The notes beneath the pieces were generated by a model that searched no databases, was not told the DNA's origin, and saw only the letters and a list, made by a program, of their open reading frames with translations. From contig NZ_JAGMTU010000004.1 in assembly GCF_023703415.1 (NCBI RefSeq), forward strand, positions 248,001-312,000: 64,000 nt of DNA, written 5' to 3'. The number at the start of each line of letters is the position of its first letter. Position 1 is the stretch's first letter. The DNA is from Microbacterium sp. USTB-Y (GTDB lineage: Bacteria; Actinomycetota; Actinomycetes; Actinomycetales; Microbacteriaceae). The position numbers were made by a program, and so were the translations under genes. Below are positions 46,741-56,288 of the stretch, piece by piece.

Positions 46741-49700
46741 GGTATGAATGGATTCACTACTAGAAGGCCGTCACGCAAGAAGGCGACATCTGGAAGCCTT
46801 CCCATCTGGTACAAGACACTCATTTCCCAGTCGGTTGCTGACCCTGCGCCGGATGCGCCGCGTTGAGCTGCGCCCATTATCTGATTGTACGTCCCAGTCC
46901 CTGTCATACCGTCGAGATTCACAGTGAATCTTGTGGACGAGTCCGCAGCGGCCTTTTGCAGCGACTCCATCCACTTCGCGTCCGCCAAGAGAGTACGACC
47001 GCCAACGGATCCGGCTACGTCATCCAGCCCCTCACGGAGCCCCAGGACAATATGATCTCCAGGTTTCGAATGCGCCGCCCATGGGTCGGCCCTCTCTTCG
47101 AGACACTTAAGGATTGGCGGGCACTTGGGATCCGCGGGGGTCGATACGGCGGGTTGGTTCGCGCGTGCTTGTGCGTCGGCGCGGGCGGTGGACGAGTCCC
47201 CACTGAGGGAGAGCAACATGCCAAGGATTGCCAAGACCGCGACTGCTGTACCAGCGGCTGCCGCAGCCTCAGCGGCACCAGCGCCGGCTGCGGCCCAGTC
47301 GATCACAGGGATCGCGGGTAACGCGACGGTCGTTATGACTACCGCGGCCACTGGCGTTGGCGCGCGGAGCAACGGAGGCGCCTGCACATTCTGGTTGGGA
47401 AGGCTGAAGACCAGTCCGGGTGAGCCGCATCCGCCCGCGTAGGCGCCACAATCATCCAACCTCAGCCCGGTCGGGTCGCTAAAGGTGATCGGGTTGTTGT
47501 TGGCGTACGAGTACCCATTCACCTGTTGAGGGCTGTCGGGGTCGCCCACCGGGTCCACCGAGGTGAACTTCCCCAGCACGGGGTCATACGTGCGCGCCCC
47601 CACCGTGGTGAGCTTGCTCGATGCGGTCACGGGTTTGCCGAGGAACCCGGTCCCGTCACCCCAGACCCCGCTCGCACCACCGAGAGGGACACCGAACGGA
47701 TCACGGAAGGTACGCTGCACCACACCCGACGACGGAACCACAGTCGTATCGACAGTGCCGTCCAGGCCCGTGAACACCCACGTCACCGTCGTGCCTGCGG
47801 TGCCCGTCTTCGCGGACCGCTGCGCCACTGGCTTCCCATCGAACCCAGAGTATGTGCGTACCCCCGAGGTGACGGTGCTGCCCGCCGACTGCTGAAGCGT
47901 CGTATCCCCCACGAACAACGCCGCACCCTCCACCGACGACACCCGCAACAACAAAGACCCATCCGGGCTATACACATTCGACTGCGACGCCGAACCCGTG
48001 ACGACCTTCGAGACCTTCCCGACCTCGTTGTACGTCAGCGTCTGACCCGGCCGGGTGATCTGATTCCCCGCAGCGTCATACCCATACGACCCCGCACCCA
48101 AATCCACCGGCCCCGACACCGAACCCACCCCATGCGGACGCGCCGCCGTCGCAGCCGGATACGTGTACGCCACCGACGAAGCGACCCCCGTCGAAGAGTG
48201 ATAGCTCAGCCCGGTCCGGTTGCCGGTCTTCGTGTCATAGGTGTAGTCGTTCCACATCGGAGCGATCCCGCCCATCGCCCCCGCCGACGGAACCGTCGCA
48301 CACGTCGACGACGCATTCGGAGTCCACGCCCGCGTCAACTCCCGCAACCCGTCATACGAATAGCAGGTCTTCTGCGTGCCCGCGGTCGGCAACTCCGACA
48401 CCACCGTCGACGACGTCACGTTCCCCACCGGGTCCCTCGTGAACGCACGCGACGCGACCGCATGCCCCGCACCGGAGAACTGCGCCACGTCATCGATCGA
48501 CAGCACTGCCCCCGTCGCCGGGTCATACCCATATGTCGAGTATCCGCCATTCGATCCCGAGAGCCGATTGAACTGCGACAGCTGCCCGATCGGGGTGAAC
48601 ACCGTCCCGCCCAGCACGATGCTCGACCCACGCACCCCGGACAAGCGCCCCCATGCGTCATACGAGTACTTCACCGTCTCCGCAGGCAACCCGCCCATCG
48701 ACGGCACAGACTTGGCCTGCAAGGATGAATCGTCGTTGTAGTAGAGGTCCGTGGTGTAGCTAGTACCCGCGAACGCCGGAGCCCCCGCCGGAATCGAAAG
48801 AGTCGTCTTCGTCGGATTACCCGCGACGTCATACGACCCCACCGTCGTCGAATATGCCTTCCCCGGGGTACCAGGGATCCCCAGCGCCCCCGACCCGGAA
48901 TCCGTGTACGCCGTCGTCGTGGTCACCAGACCCTTCTTGACCGTGTCATACGTCCACGACGCCAACAGCGGCCCCAGCGTGTCACCCGAGAACATCTTCG
49001 TCTTGCGATTCAGCTCGTCATACGTGGTCGTGACCAGCTGTCCGCGCGCATCCGTCGTCGAGGTCATGTTCCCGAGCACGTCATACGTCGCCGACGACAC
49101 CCCCGAATCGGGATCCTTCTGCCCCACACGATGCCCGAGCAGGTCATACGTCCACGACCAGGCGTTGCCCGCCGGATCCGACATCCCAGTCATCCGCCCG
49201 GCGCCGTCGTACCCGTACGTGGTCGCCTGCCCCGTGCCGCTGATCGCCCCGGCCAGATATTGCACCAGCTTCGTCTTCTGCCCGAGCGTATTCGTGAACG
49301 TGCTCGTGGCCGTGCCCCCAGAAGGCGGTACCAGATCCACCCGATCCGCACCCGGGTACGCGGTCGTGGTTACCGACCGCACAGCGCCCAGAGTCTTCAA
49401 CGTGGAGCTCGTCGCGCGGCCGACCGCGTCGTATCCGGTCACCACCTGGGACGGAATGCTGCTCTCGCTCGTCGGCACGAAGTAGCCCGAACCCGGTGCG
49501 ACCGACGACGTCCAGTAGTCGTTGTCCACGAAATACGCACGCCCGTGATCGTCATAGCTCGTGGACTTCACCACGGTGCCACCGCCGCCGGCGAGGGACT
49601 GCGACTGCACGCTGCGCCCAAGACCATCGAAGAGCTCGAAGCTCTCCACCGCCGCGTTCCCGGTGAGCTTCACCGTGCGCACCGTGTTCGGCGCAGTCTG

Positions 49701-52700
49701 CGACAGCGTGTAGGTGAACCCGAGCGATGCCTGCGACGGGAACGCGGCCTTGGTGTGCAGCGGCAGCCAGACGTTGCTCGTGCGACCCAGCGCATCGACC
49801 GTGATCGTCGTCAACGCGCCGTTCGGATCAGTGATCGAGGCTGTCGTGCCCGTCGTCGGCTCGAACGTGGTGGTCGTCGCCCACGAGAACGGCGCGGTGT
49901 TCGTCTGCACCGTGCTCAGCAACGGGAAGGTCGCGGCCGGGGTGTACGCCGTCGAGGTCGTGCGTCCGAGCGCATCGGTGGTCACCAGCGCGCGACCCAA
50001 CGCGTCATAAGTCGTCGAGCCGGTGCCGACCCAGTGCGGTGTCGAACCGGTGTACCGGTCCACGGCCTGCGTCGACGTCGCAAGACCCCGCGTGGCTGCC
50101 GCGCCCCACGCGCCCCCGTCGTACGTCGTCTTCACGTCGCTGACCAGATCCTGCGGGAACACCGCCCCGCCCGCATCGGCGCAGGTCTTCGCGACCGTGC
50201 GCACCTCGCTCGGCAGCCCGATCACCCAGGCGCTCGTGTTCGGCGCCGCATAGGTCGTGGTCGTGCACCGGCCCGCCGCGTCGGACGGGATGGTCGACAC
50301 CGTCAACGGATGCCCGTAGGTGCCGTCGAAAGTCGTCCGCGTCTCCAGGGTCCGGTTGCCGCCCGTCGAGAGCGGCTCGGTCAGCACCGTCTTCTTCACA
50401 CCCGTCAGCCGGGCATCTCTGGTGCCGTCATCGGCCGTCACCGCCGACGCCCATGGCGTGTTCACCTGATCGGACAGGATCGCTCCGCCGACGCCGTTGC
50501 GCGTCTTCTGCCGGTGGATCTGCCCGGCGAACCACCGCTCATCTGCGATCGACGTGCCGGTCACATCGACGGACTTCTCCCCGCCGCTGTCGGACGCCCG
50601 ATCACCGTTCATGCCCTGGTAGTACGTGTACTCGGTCACCTTCTGGGCGGCAGGAGCCGCCGGATCGCCCGAATACACCTCGACCGTGTCGACCCCGGCG
50701 AAGACGTTCCACGTGCGCACGTTCGCAACTGTCAACGGAGAGTCGTTGTAGCGCCACTGGGGGGTGCCGTACTCGTAGTCGGTCCTCTGCACCTTGCTGA
50801 GCGGACCTCCCGTGCGCGGATCCACCAGCACACTTCTCGCCGGATACTTCTGGAACAGGTCCATCCGGCCGGCCAGGGGGATGTCCGAGTCCGGCACCCA
50901 CCACTCGGGGAAGCACCAATCCGCATTGTTCGGCAGATCCGCGAGGATCCCCGGCGCCATCGCAGCGGAGCACTGCGGCTCCTGATAGTTCACGCTCACC
51001 ACCGCGCCCAGGCTCGTCTGGATCGACGAGAGCCGCCACTTGTCCAAGGGGGCAAGACCATCGGCCACCTTCACCCGGTTCTGCATCGTCACCCCCTGGA
51101 AGATCGTCGCCGGTTCGGTGACCGCCGACTGCCCCACCGCCGTGCCGGTACGCTGCACATCGGTCAGCCACAACGCCGCCGATGTGCCGTCGCCGGGATC
51201 CGGGAACGACTGCGACAGCGCCCACGAGTTGACCGTCGAGTACGAACTCGAGACCAGAGCCTGCGTCGCCACCGTGGTCAGGCGCGCGTTCGTGAAGAAG
51301 CTCGGTGCGATCTGCGACGCGGAGCACGAGACACCCGTGCACAGCCGATCCCACGGCACGTCCGGATACGCCCCCGGATCCTCCGGCTCGGCCACGTCGT
51401 CGAGGCTTCCCGTGGAGCAGGTCTCCCCCGTGTCGTCGTTGCAGCGGCCCCAAGGGTCGTACGAGAACAGGACTCGATAGCCGGCGGCCTTCGTGCCGTA
51501 GACGTTGCTCGCCCGCAGCCCGTAGTCGATCCGCACCAGCGCGCCGCCGCGCTGATACTCCGTCGCGCCCGATCCGCCCTGCGCGTACTGGTTCGACTCG
51601 GCGGAGTAGTACAGCGCCTCGGCGTTGCCATGCACATCGACGATGTAGTCGAGATTCCACCGCCACGCCTGCATGCAGGAGGATGCGGCGAACGTCGCCT
51701 CGTGACAAGGCTCTCCCGGATCATTGCCGTACACCGGGACCGTGAACACCGAGTCCGTCATCGTCTTCCCCGGTGACCAGCCCGGGAGTCGGTTCAGCCC
51801 GAAGAAGTACTGTGTGCCGTCTGTCGTCGTCATCTTCCAGCAGTCCGTGGCATCAGTGCCGTTCTCTGCGCACCCGTCTCCGGTGCCGCTCAGATGCTCG
51901 AACCGGGTCCCATCGTCGCGCTCCAGGCGCCAGACGCCGGCCTCCTCGTCCTCGACCAGAGGTCCAGCGTGTCCGGCGAAAGACACCGTCGCGTTCTCCG
52001 AGGTCCAGCAGAGATCTCCGGACGTGGCCACCGCGCCGGTCTCCCCGTCGTCCTTCGCACAGGGCACATACCGGCGCTCGATGAACCCCGACCCCATCAG
52101 ATCCCACCCCTCGCCGACCGCGGATGGCTGGTTGTTGGTCGATCCGGTCTCGCCATCCACCGACTGCGAGTTGTACGACAGGCCCACCTTCGGCGCCGGG
52201 CCCGCACCGGGCACGGGAACCGGCATATCGTAGGTCCACGTGAACGCGCCGGTCTGACCGCTCACGTCCCAGGCCGACGATGACTTCAACGGCGTCGCGC
52301 TGAAGTCCCCCGTCCCCGCCGTCGAGGTCGTCGTCGTCATCGCAGCGAGCAGCATCGGCTGGGCTCCGACGACGGGAGTCAGTACCGTCGCCTCCCCGCT
52401 GTGCGCGCTCGCAACGGGAATCGGGTTGCTCTTGCGGCTTTTCACGTCAGTCGTGCGCTTCCCCGTGTCGTCCGGGACCTGGACCCACCGGATACGGGAG
52501 GCGTAGTCGGCTCCGAAGCGCGACACCAGATCATCAGGGATCGACACGGCGACCGGCTGCGCAGTCTGGGCACCCGCACGCACGAGCGAGACGACCACGC
52601 CGTCGAACCCTGCGGCCGTGGCCTGCTTCTCGCTCAGCACGCCTGCCTCGACCACGTCCGCTGCACCTTCCGCCCCATCGACAGGCGCCGTCGGTGTCGT

Positions 52701-53273
52701 GGACGGAACCGGTGTCTCCGTCGGGGACGGACTGAGCTCCGGAGACGGCGACGGGGACGGCGCGGGAGTCGAGGACGGCATCTCGGTCGGCGCCGGCGAC
52801 GGCGCTGTCTTCGCGCCAACTGTCGCGTCGCCCGACATCTCGGCATCGGGCGACGCCGCCGAGATGCGGATCCCCGAGCCGCCCAGCGACTGCCATTCCC
52901 CGACCACCGCCGCCGGCGTACTCCCGTCCTTCCCGACCGTGACGAGAGACACGCTCCGCTTCCGCGACAGCCCTCCCTCGTCGGTTTTCAAAAGCGGCAA
53001 CGAGACGGGCTCCGCCGCCACGGCCTCCACCGGCTTCACCTCGGGCACCGGCACGCTCGACGACGACGACGCGCCCGCTGTGCCCGGCACCTCGACCGCC
53101 ACCGAGCCGGGCACCGGGTCTCCGAAGTCGGGGACCGGTGCGGACAGCTCCTTCGCCTGTACGGTTCCGGGGAAGGCGAGCAGCAGTCCAGCGATCAGCG
53201 AGACCACGGTCGCCCCGACCGGCCACCCCCGCCGGCGCATCGTCATCGTCCGCGAAGACTTCTTCGTCATCAT
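46737..53273 (-). CDS. Secreted Rhs/YD-repeat polymorphic toxin
   Basis: A 2178-residue protein. A Sec signal peptide (about 1-40, ending FPGTVQA) is followed by a Ser/Pro/Thr-rich stalk (about 160-200), a SpvB-like/N-terminal Rhs region (GLSYNSQSVDGETGSTNNQPSAVGEGWDL) and many YD repeats (YDALGR, YDGAGRMTG, YDVLGNMTSTTD and so on). The Rhs core ends with YDPVLGKFTSVDPVGDPDS, then NNNPITFSDPTGL near residue 1937. The last 241 residues are the variable tip: two hydrophobic stretches at about 1975-2020, then a toxin domain at about 2073-2178 (HIVLGLREGLDDVAG, FTVNLDGMTGTGTYN, TDWEMSVLYQMG, VVNPF). From memory this resembles the family called polymorphic toxin type 27, of unproven activity; a profile search is needed. 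AAGGACAGGACG lies before the double ATG. Confidence 0.9.
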   Translation of the reverse strand: MMTKKSSRTMTMRRRGWPVGATVVSLIAGLLLAFPGTVQAKELSAPVPDFGDPVPGSVAVEVPGTAGASSSSSVPVPEVKPVEAVAAEPVSLPLLKTDEGGLSRKRSVSLVTVGKDGSTPAAVVGEWQSLGGSGIRISAASPDAEMSGDATVGAKTAPSPAPTEMPSSTPAPSPSPSPELSPSPTETPVPSTTPTAPVDGAEGAADVVEAGVLSEKQATAAGFDGVVVSLVRAGAQTAQPVAVSIPDDLVSRFGADYASRIRWVQVPDDTGKRTTDVKSRKSNPIPVASAHSGEATVLTPVVGAQPMLLAAMTTTTSTAGTGDFSATPLKSSSAWDVSGQTGAFTWTYDMPVPVPGAGPAPKVGLSYNSQSVDGETGSTNNQPSAVGEGWDLMGSGFIERRYVPCAKDDGETGAVATSGDLCWTSENATVSFAGHAGPLVEDEEAGVWRLERDDGTRFEHLSGTGDGCAENGTDATDCWKMTTTDGTQYFFGLNRLPGWSPGKTMTDSVFTVPVYGNDPGEPCHEATFAASSCMQAWRWNLDYIVDVHGNAEALYYSAESNQYAQGGSGATEYQRGGALVRIDYGLRASNVYGTKAAGYRVLFSYDPWGRCNDDTGETCSTGSLDDVAEPEDPGAYPDVPWDRLCTGVSCSASQIAPSFFTNARLTTVATQALVSSSYSTVNSWALSQSFPDPGDGTSAALWLTDVQRTGTAVGQSAVTEPATIFQGVTMQNRVKVADGLAPLDKWRLSSIQTSLGAVVSVNYQEPQCSAAMAPGILADLPNNADWCFPEWWVPDSDIPLAGRMDLFQKYPARSVLVDPRTGGPLSKVQRTDYEYGTPQWRYNDSPLTVANVRTWNVFAGVDTVEVYSGDPAAPAAQKVTEYTYYQGMNGDRASDSGGEKSVDVTGTSIADERWFAGQIHRQKTRNGVGGAILSDQVNTPWASAVTADDGTRDARLTGVKKTVLTEPLSTGGNRTLETRTTFDGTYGHPLTVSTIPSDAAGRCTTTTYAAPNTSAWVIGLPSEVRTVAKTCADAGGAVFPQDLVSDVKTTYDGGAWGAAATRGLATSTQAVDRYTGSTPHWVGTGSTTYDALGRALVTTDALGRTTSTAYTPAATFPLLSTVQTNTAPFSWATTTTFEPTTGTTASITDPNGALTTITVDALGRTSNVWLPLHTKAAFPSQASLGFTYTLSQTAPNTVRTVKLTGNAAVESFELFDGLGRSVQSQSLAGGGGTVVKSTSYDDHGRAYFVDNDYWTSSVAPGSGYFVPTSESSIPSQVVTGYDAVGRATSSTLKTLGAVRSVTTTAYPGADRVDLVPPSGGTATSTFTNTLGQKTKLVQYLAGAISGTGQATTYGYDGAGRMTGMSDPAGNAWSWTYDLLGHRVGQKDPDSGVSSATYDVLGNMTSTTDARGQLVTTTYDELNRKTKMFSGDTLGPLLASWTYDTVKKGLVTTTTAYTDSGSGALGIPGTPGKAYSTTVGSYDVAGNPTKTTLSIPAGAPAFAGTSYTTDLYYNDDSSLQAKSVPSMGGLPAETVKYSYDAWGRLSGVRGSSIVLGGTVFTPIGQLSQFNRLSGSNGGYSTYGYDPATGAVLSIDDVAQFSGAGHAVASRAFTRDPVGNVTSSTVVSELPTAGTQKTCYSYDGLRELTRAWTPNASSTCATVPSAGAMGGIAPMWNDYTYDTKTGNRTGLSYHSSTGVASSVAYTYPAATAARPHGVGSVSGPVDLGAGSYGYDAAGNQITRPGQTLTYNEVGKVSKVVTGSASQSNVYSPDGSLLLRVSSVEGAALFVGDTTLQQSAGSTVTSGVRTYSGFDGKPVAQRSAKTGTAGTTVTWVFTGLDGTVDTTVVPSSGVVQRTFRDPFGVPLGGASGVWGDGTGFLGKPVTASSKLTTVGARTYDPVLGKFTSVDPVGDPDSPQQVNGYSYANNNPITFSDPTGLRLDDCGAYAGGCGSPGLVFSLPNQNVQAPPLLRAPTPVAAVVITTVALPAIPVIDWAAAGAGAAEAAAAAGTAVAVLAILGMLLSLSGDSSTARADAQARANQPAVSTPADPKCPPILKCLEERADPWAAHSKPGDHIVLGLREGLDDVAGSVGGRTLLADAKWMESLQKAAADSSTRFTVNLDGMTGTGTYNQIMGAAQRGASGAGSATDWEMSVLYQMGRLPDVAFLRDGLLVVNPFIP

Positions 53274-53289
53274 CGTCCTGTCCTTCGAC

Positions 53290-53985
53290 TCACTCCGTGA
53301 ACGGCAGCGAGAACGCCGCCAACTGCGCCAACTGGCCCTGGGCGATCACCGCGGGCAGCATGGCCGGGTTCGCCACGAGACCCGAGAATCGGTTCGCCGC
53401 GGGCGGCGGCCCCAGCACCAGCGGCCCGTTCGCGCTCCAGTCGCCCGAGCCCACCACATGCCCGACCGCCCCCACGGGAACCATCGAGGTGCCGATCAGC
53501 AGCCGCAGCTGCTGGTTGGCCGCGTCCCAGACGCCCGTGACCAGCTGCCACGTCCCCGCCTTGACCGTGCCACCCGCAGCGCAGTTGCTGACCGGCCGCC
53601 CGTTGTCATCCGCAGCGGGCGCACCCGTGAGGCAGAACGAGTAGTTCCCCGTGCTGAGAACCTTCAGCTGCACCGAACCCCGTCCCGTACCTGCCTGCTG
53701 CGCGATGATCTGGTCCGCTGAGGGGACCGCAGTCATCTTCACCCACATGCTGAGCGAGAAGCTGTTCGTCGCGTTCACCGGGGCCGCGCTCGTGGCGATC
53801 GCATCGCTGTTGGACGTCAACGGCCCGGTCTTGAGCACCGGCGACGACCCCGGGGGATCGATCGGATCCGTGGTGGTCGTATCGGCCGCCGCGGGGATCA
53901 GCAGGTCGACTGCTCCCGCTCCGATCCACGGGTTCGCGTCGGGCACGGTGCTCGGCAGCGGAGAGGTCATCGCCGTGACTGCCAT
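53290..53985 (-). CDS. LamG-type C-terminal half of a frameshifted secreted protein
   Basis: A 231-residue concanavalin-like LamG domain (SFSLSMWVKMTAVPSADQII, GRGSVQLKVLSTGNYSFCL, AGTWQLVTGVWD) with no signal peptide of its own. Its frame continues the upstream gene after HEW if one base is added: that gene ends DAGHEWQSRR and this one begins MAVTAMTSPLP, while homologous single proteins read DAGHEWQ-VTAM. The ATG at 53985 overlaps the upstream stop by 19 bases, so re-initiation could still produce it. It is 16 bases before the Rhs start. Confidence 0.8.
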   Translation of the reverse strand: MAVTAMTSPLPSTVPDANPWIGAGAVDLLIPAAADTTTTDPIDPPGSSPVLKTGPLTSNSDAIATSAAPVNATNSFSLSMWVKMTAVPSADQIIAQQAGTGRGSVQLKVLSTGNYSFCLTGAPAADDNGRPVSNCAAGGTVKAGTWQLVTGVWDAANQQLRLLIGTSMVPVGAVGHVVGSGDWSANGPLVLGPPPAANRFSGLVANPAMLPAVIAQGQLAQLAAFSLPFTE

Positions 53986-56132
53986 TCATGCCCGGCGTCC
54001 ACGTTCGCAGCCATCGCGGGGTTCGACACCGATGAGTACAGCGCCAGCCCCGTCGCCGCCGACTGATTGCCCGCCTTGTCATAGGCGGAGACCCACAGTG
54101 TAGACAGGCCGTCCAGCGGCGCCGGCATCACCGTCACCGCGGTGGCGCCGGCACTGCACGCCCATCGCACGTTCGCCGTGACCCGCCCGTTGCAGTCCGG
54201 CCGCGCGACTGTCGTCGATACCGTCCCATCGACCGGCACCGCGGGTGCGGGGCTCGTCAACTTCGACGGTGCAACCCAGTACACGTACCCGGCGACGTCC
54301 GACGCACCGGACAACGACACGTTCACCGGGGCGCCCACCGTGAACGACGACGCCGTGGTCGACACCGTCGGCACCGGCGGACTCGTGGTGTCGACCGTGA
54401 AGTAGCACCACGGCGTGTACCCCACCCCGTCCGCCATCCAATCACTGCCGATCGCGCGCCATGCGTAGGTCACGCCCTCCGTCAGCCCGGTGAACGTCGC
54501 CGAGCGCGGCCCCTGGGCCAGCAGACCCGACGCGTGCTCCTGGACGACCTTGTTCAACTTGGATGCTTTGACGAGGTCGAAGTTCGTGTCGACGTTGCCC
54601 GGATCCGGATCGGTCTGATCGACCTGCACCGTCACGCTCGTCGCGCTGACCGCCGCCGGCACGGCCGCCGTCCCGCACACCGCCGCCGGGGAGATCATCC
54701 GCGGGTCCGTCGGCACGTCGGGCGGGTTGTTGTACTCGACGATCAGCGTCGCGTCACGGCTGAAGTGCTTGCGCGACATGCCGTCCTCGCCCGTGAAGCC
54801 GAAATGCACCCATTCCGCACCGGTGTCCACGATCGCCGCGACCTCGTCGGTCATCGTCCACCCGAGCGGTGTCGGCCCTGCCCCGCAGCCCGCGCCCTGC
54901 TTCGACTCGATCGTCCCCGACCACCACATGTCGCCGGACTGCTTCCACGCCTGCTCCTGGTTCCAGGTGTAACCCGGCGTGAAGATCGTCACGTAGTGAC
55001 TGCTGATCCATCCCGGCGGGCAGGCGGCGGTCGCCACCTGCGTCGTGTTCAGCACCGCGTCCAGCACATCCGAACCCTCGAGGTCCAGCGGGAACTCGAA
55101 GAACATGTCCGACCGATACGGTGCGTAGTTGCCCACCCGCAGCACATCCGAGGCGCCCGCCGTCAGGTACGACGCGTTCGGATACGCCGCGTCCGTGTAC
55201 CAGGAGTCCGACATGCCGGTGCTCCAGTCCGGATCCACGAAGAGCGGATACACCAGATCCTTCGCGCTGCCGGTCTCCGCCTGGGCGACCGACGAGCCGA
55301 CGTCCATCGTCAGCTGGTCCTCCGCGAGACGGTGCGACACCGGCGCCGGCGGTGCCTCCTCCCCCGGCTCGCGATAGGTCCCCCCGCCGGACGAGTCCCA
55401 CCACAGCGGCTGCGCGGCGATCAACGACGACCCGTCGTCCGCGGTCGCCGCGACACGGCCCTGGTCGGGACTCGTGAGCTCTGCGCCGTCGACGGCGATC
55501 TGCAGGGACGCCAGGCCGCTGCTCTTCGCCGCCTCAGCCGACTTCACGACGTAGATCGACGCCATGCCGGTCTTGGTGGCGACGAGCTTCAGGTCCACAC
55601 CCGGCATGACCTCCGGATACGTCGCCGTGTCGCCCTGGACCACCGGCGCGGGCAGCGTCCCGAACTTCGACGACTCCGACACCCACTCGCCCGATGCCGT
55701 GCGCGTCTGCGCCATCAGCTCCGAGCCGCCCGGCGAGAACCGCACCTGCGCCGCCGACGCTGTCGGAACCCACCAGTCGCCCTCTGCGACGAGATCGGTG
55801 TCCACCGGAACCCACTGATCACCCTGCTGCACCCGCACCGGACGCGTCGAAAGCTCTCGGCGCATCCGGCCGTCGGGCAGGGCCGTGGTCAGCTCCGTCG
55901 GCGTCGTCAGCTCATCCACCACCACCGGCGATCCCGACGCCACGGCCCGCTGCAGTGCGGCAGCCTGGGGCGCCCGCTGGGGTGCCGCGCTCTGCGAGGC
56001 CGCCCCGCCGCCACCGCTGTGACCCGCCACCTGGCTCGCCGACACGCTCGTCACCGCCCCCGCGCCCGGTGCGACACCCGCCCCCAGACCGAAAACGACC
56101 GCGACGATAGAAAGACCCCGAACAAGACGCAT
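53967..56132 (-). CDS. Secreted DNRLRE/LamG-type protein, N-terminal part (frameshifted end)
   Basis: A 721-residue secreted protein of the class that precedes Rhs genes in actinobacteria. The start is the ATG at 56132, with GGGGGGA 3 bases upstream, followed by a signal peptide (LVRGLSIVAVVFGLGAGVAPGAGA). The middle (WYTDAAYPNASYLTAGASDVLRVG and FFEFPLDLEGSDVLDAVLN) is a DNRLRE-like beta domain, and the end holds fibronectin-type segments (TFTGLTEGVTYAWRAIGSDW). The last codons (QSRR, stop) come from a frameshift just after AANVDAGHEW. The full-length ancestor would be about 950 residues. Confidence 0.85.
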   Translation of the reverse strand: MRLVRGLSIVAVVFGLGAGVAPGAGAVTSVSASQVAGHSGGGGAASQSAAPQRAPQAAALQRAVASGSPVVVDELTTPTELTTALPDGRMRRELSTRPVRVQQGDQWVPVDTDLVAEGDWWVPTASAAQVRFSPGGSELMAQTRTASGEWVSESSKFGTLPAPVVQGDTATYPEVMPGVDLKLVATKTGMASIYVVKSAEAAKSSGLASLQIAVDGAELTSPDQGRVAATADDGSSLIAAQPLWWDSSGGGTYREPGEEAPPAPVSHRLAEDQLTMDVGSSVAQAETGSAKDLVYPLFVDPDWSTGMSDSWYTDAAYPNASYLTAGASDVLRVGNYAPYRSDMFFEFPLDLEGSDVLDAVLNTTQVATAACPPGWISSHYVTIFTPGYTWNQEQAWKQSGDMWWSGTIESKQGAGCGAGPTPLGWTMTDEVAAIVDTGAEWVHFGFTGEDGMSRKHFSRDATLIVEYNNPPDVPTDPRMISPAAVCGTAAVPAAVSATSVTVQVDQTDPDPGNVDTNFDLVKASKLNKVVQEHASGLLAQGPRSATFTGLTEGVTYAWRAIGSDWMADGVGYTPWCYFTVDTTSPPVPTVSTTASSFTVGAPVNVSLSGASDVAGYVYWVAPSKLTSPAPAVPVDGTVSTTVARPDCNGRVTANVRWACSAGATAVTVMPAPLDGLSTLWVSAYDKAGNQSAATGLALYSSVSNPAMAANVDAGHEWQSRR

Positions 56133-56288
56133 GCGTCCCCCCAGTTCCGCCTCACGCGGAATCACGCTCACGACCGGCGCCATCGCCGACCGACTGCGCA
56201 TCAAGCTAGCCCATCAGCCAACTCAAAGGGAACACCCAGTCAAAAGATAGTCACGCAAACGGTCGAAACGCCGCTCGCGCGTGGCCAG

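Noticed and set aside
49131..51776. Very long open frame opposite the Rhs gene
   Set aside because: It lies antisense to Rhs repeats, is rich in Arg/His/Pro, and has no ribosome-binding site or family motif. It is a shadow of GC-biased codon use.
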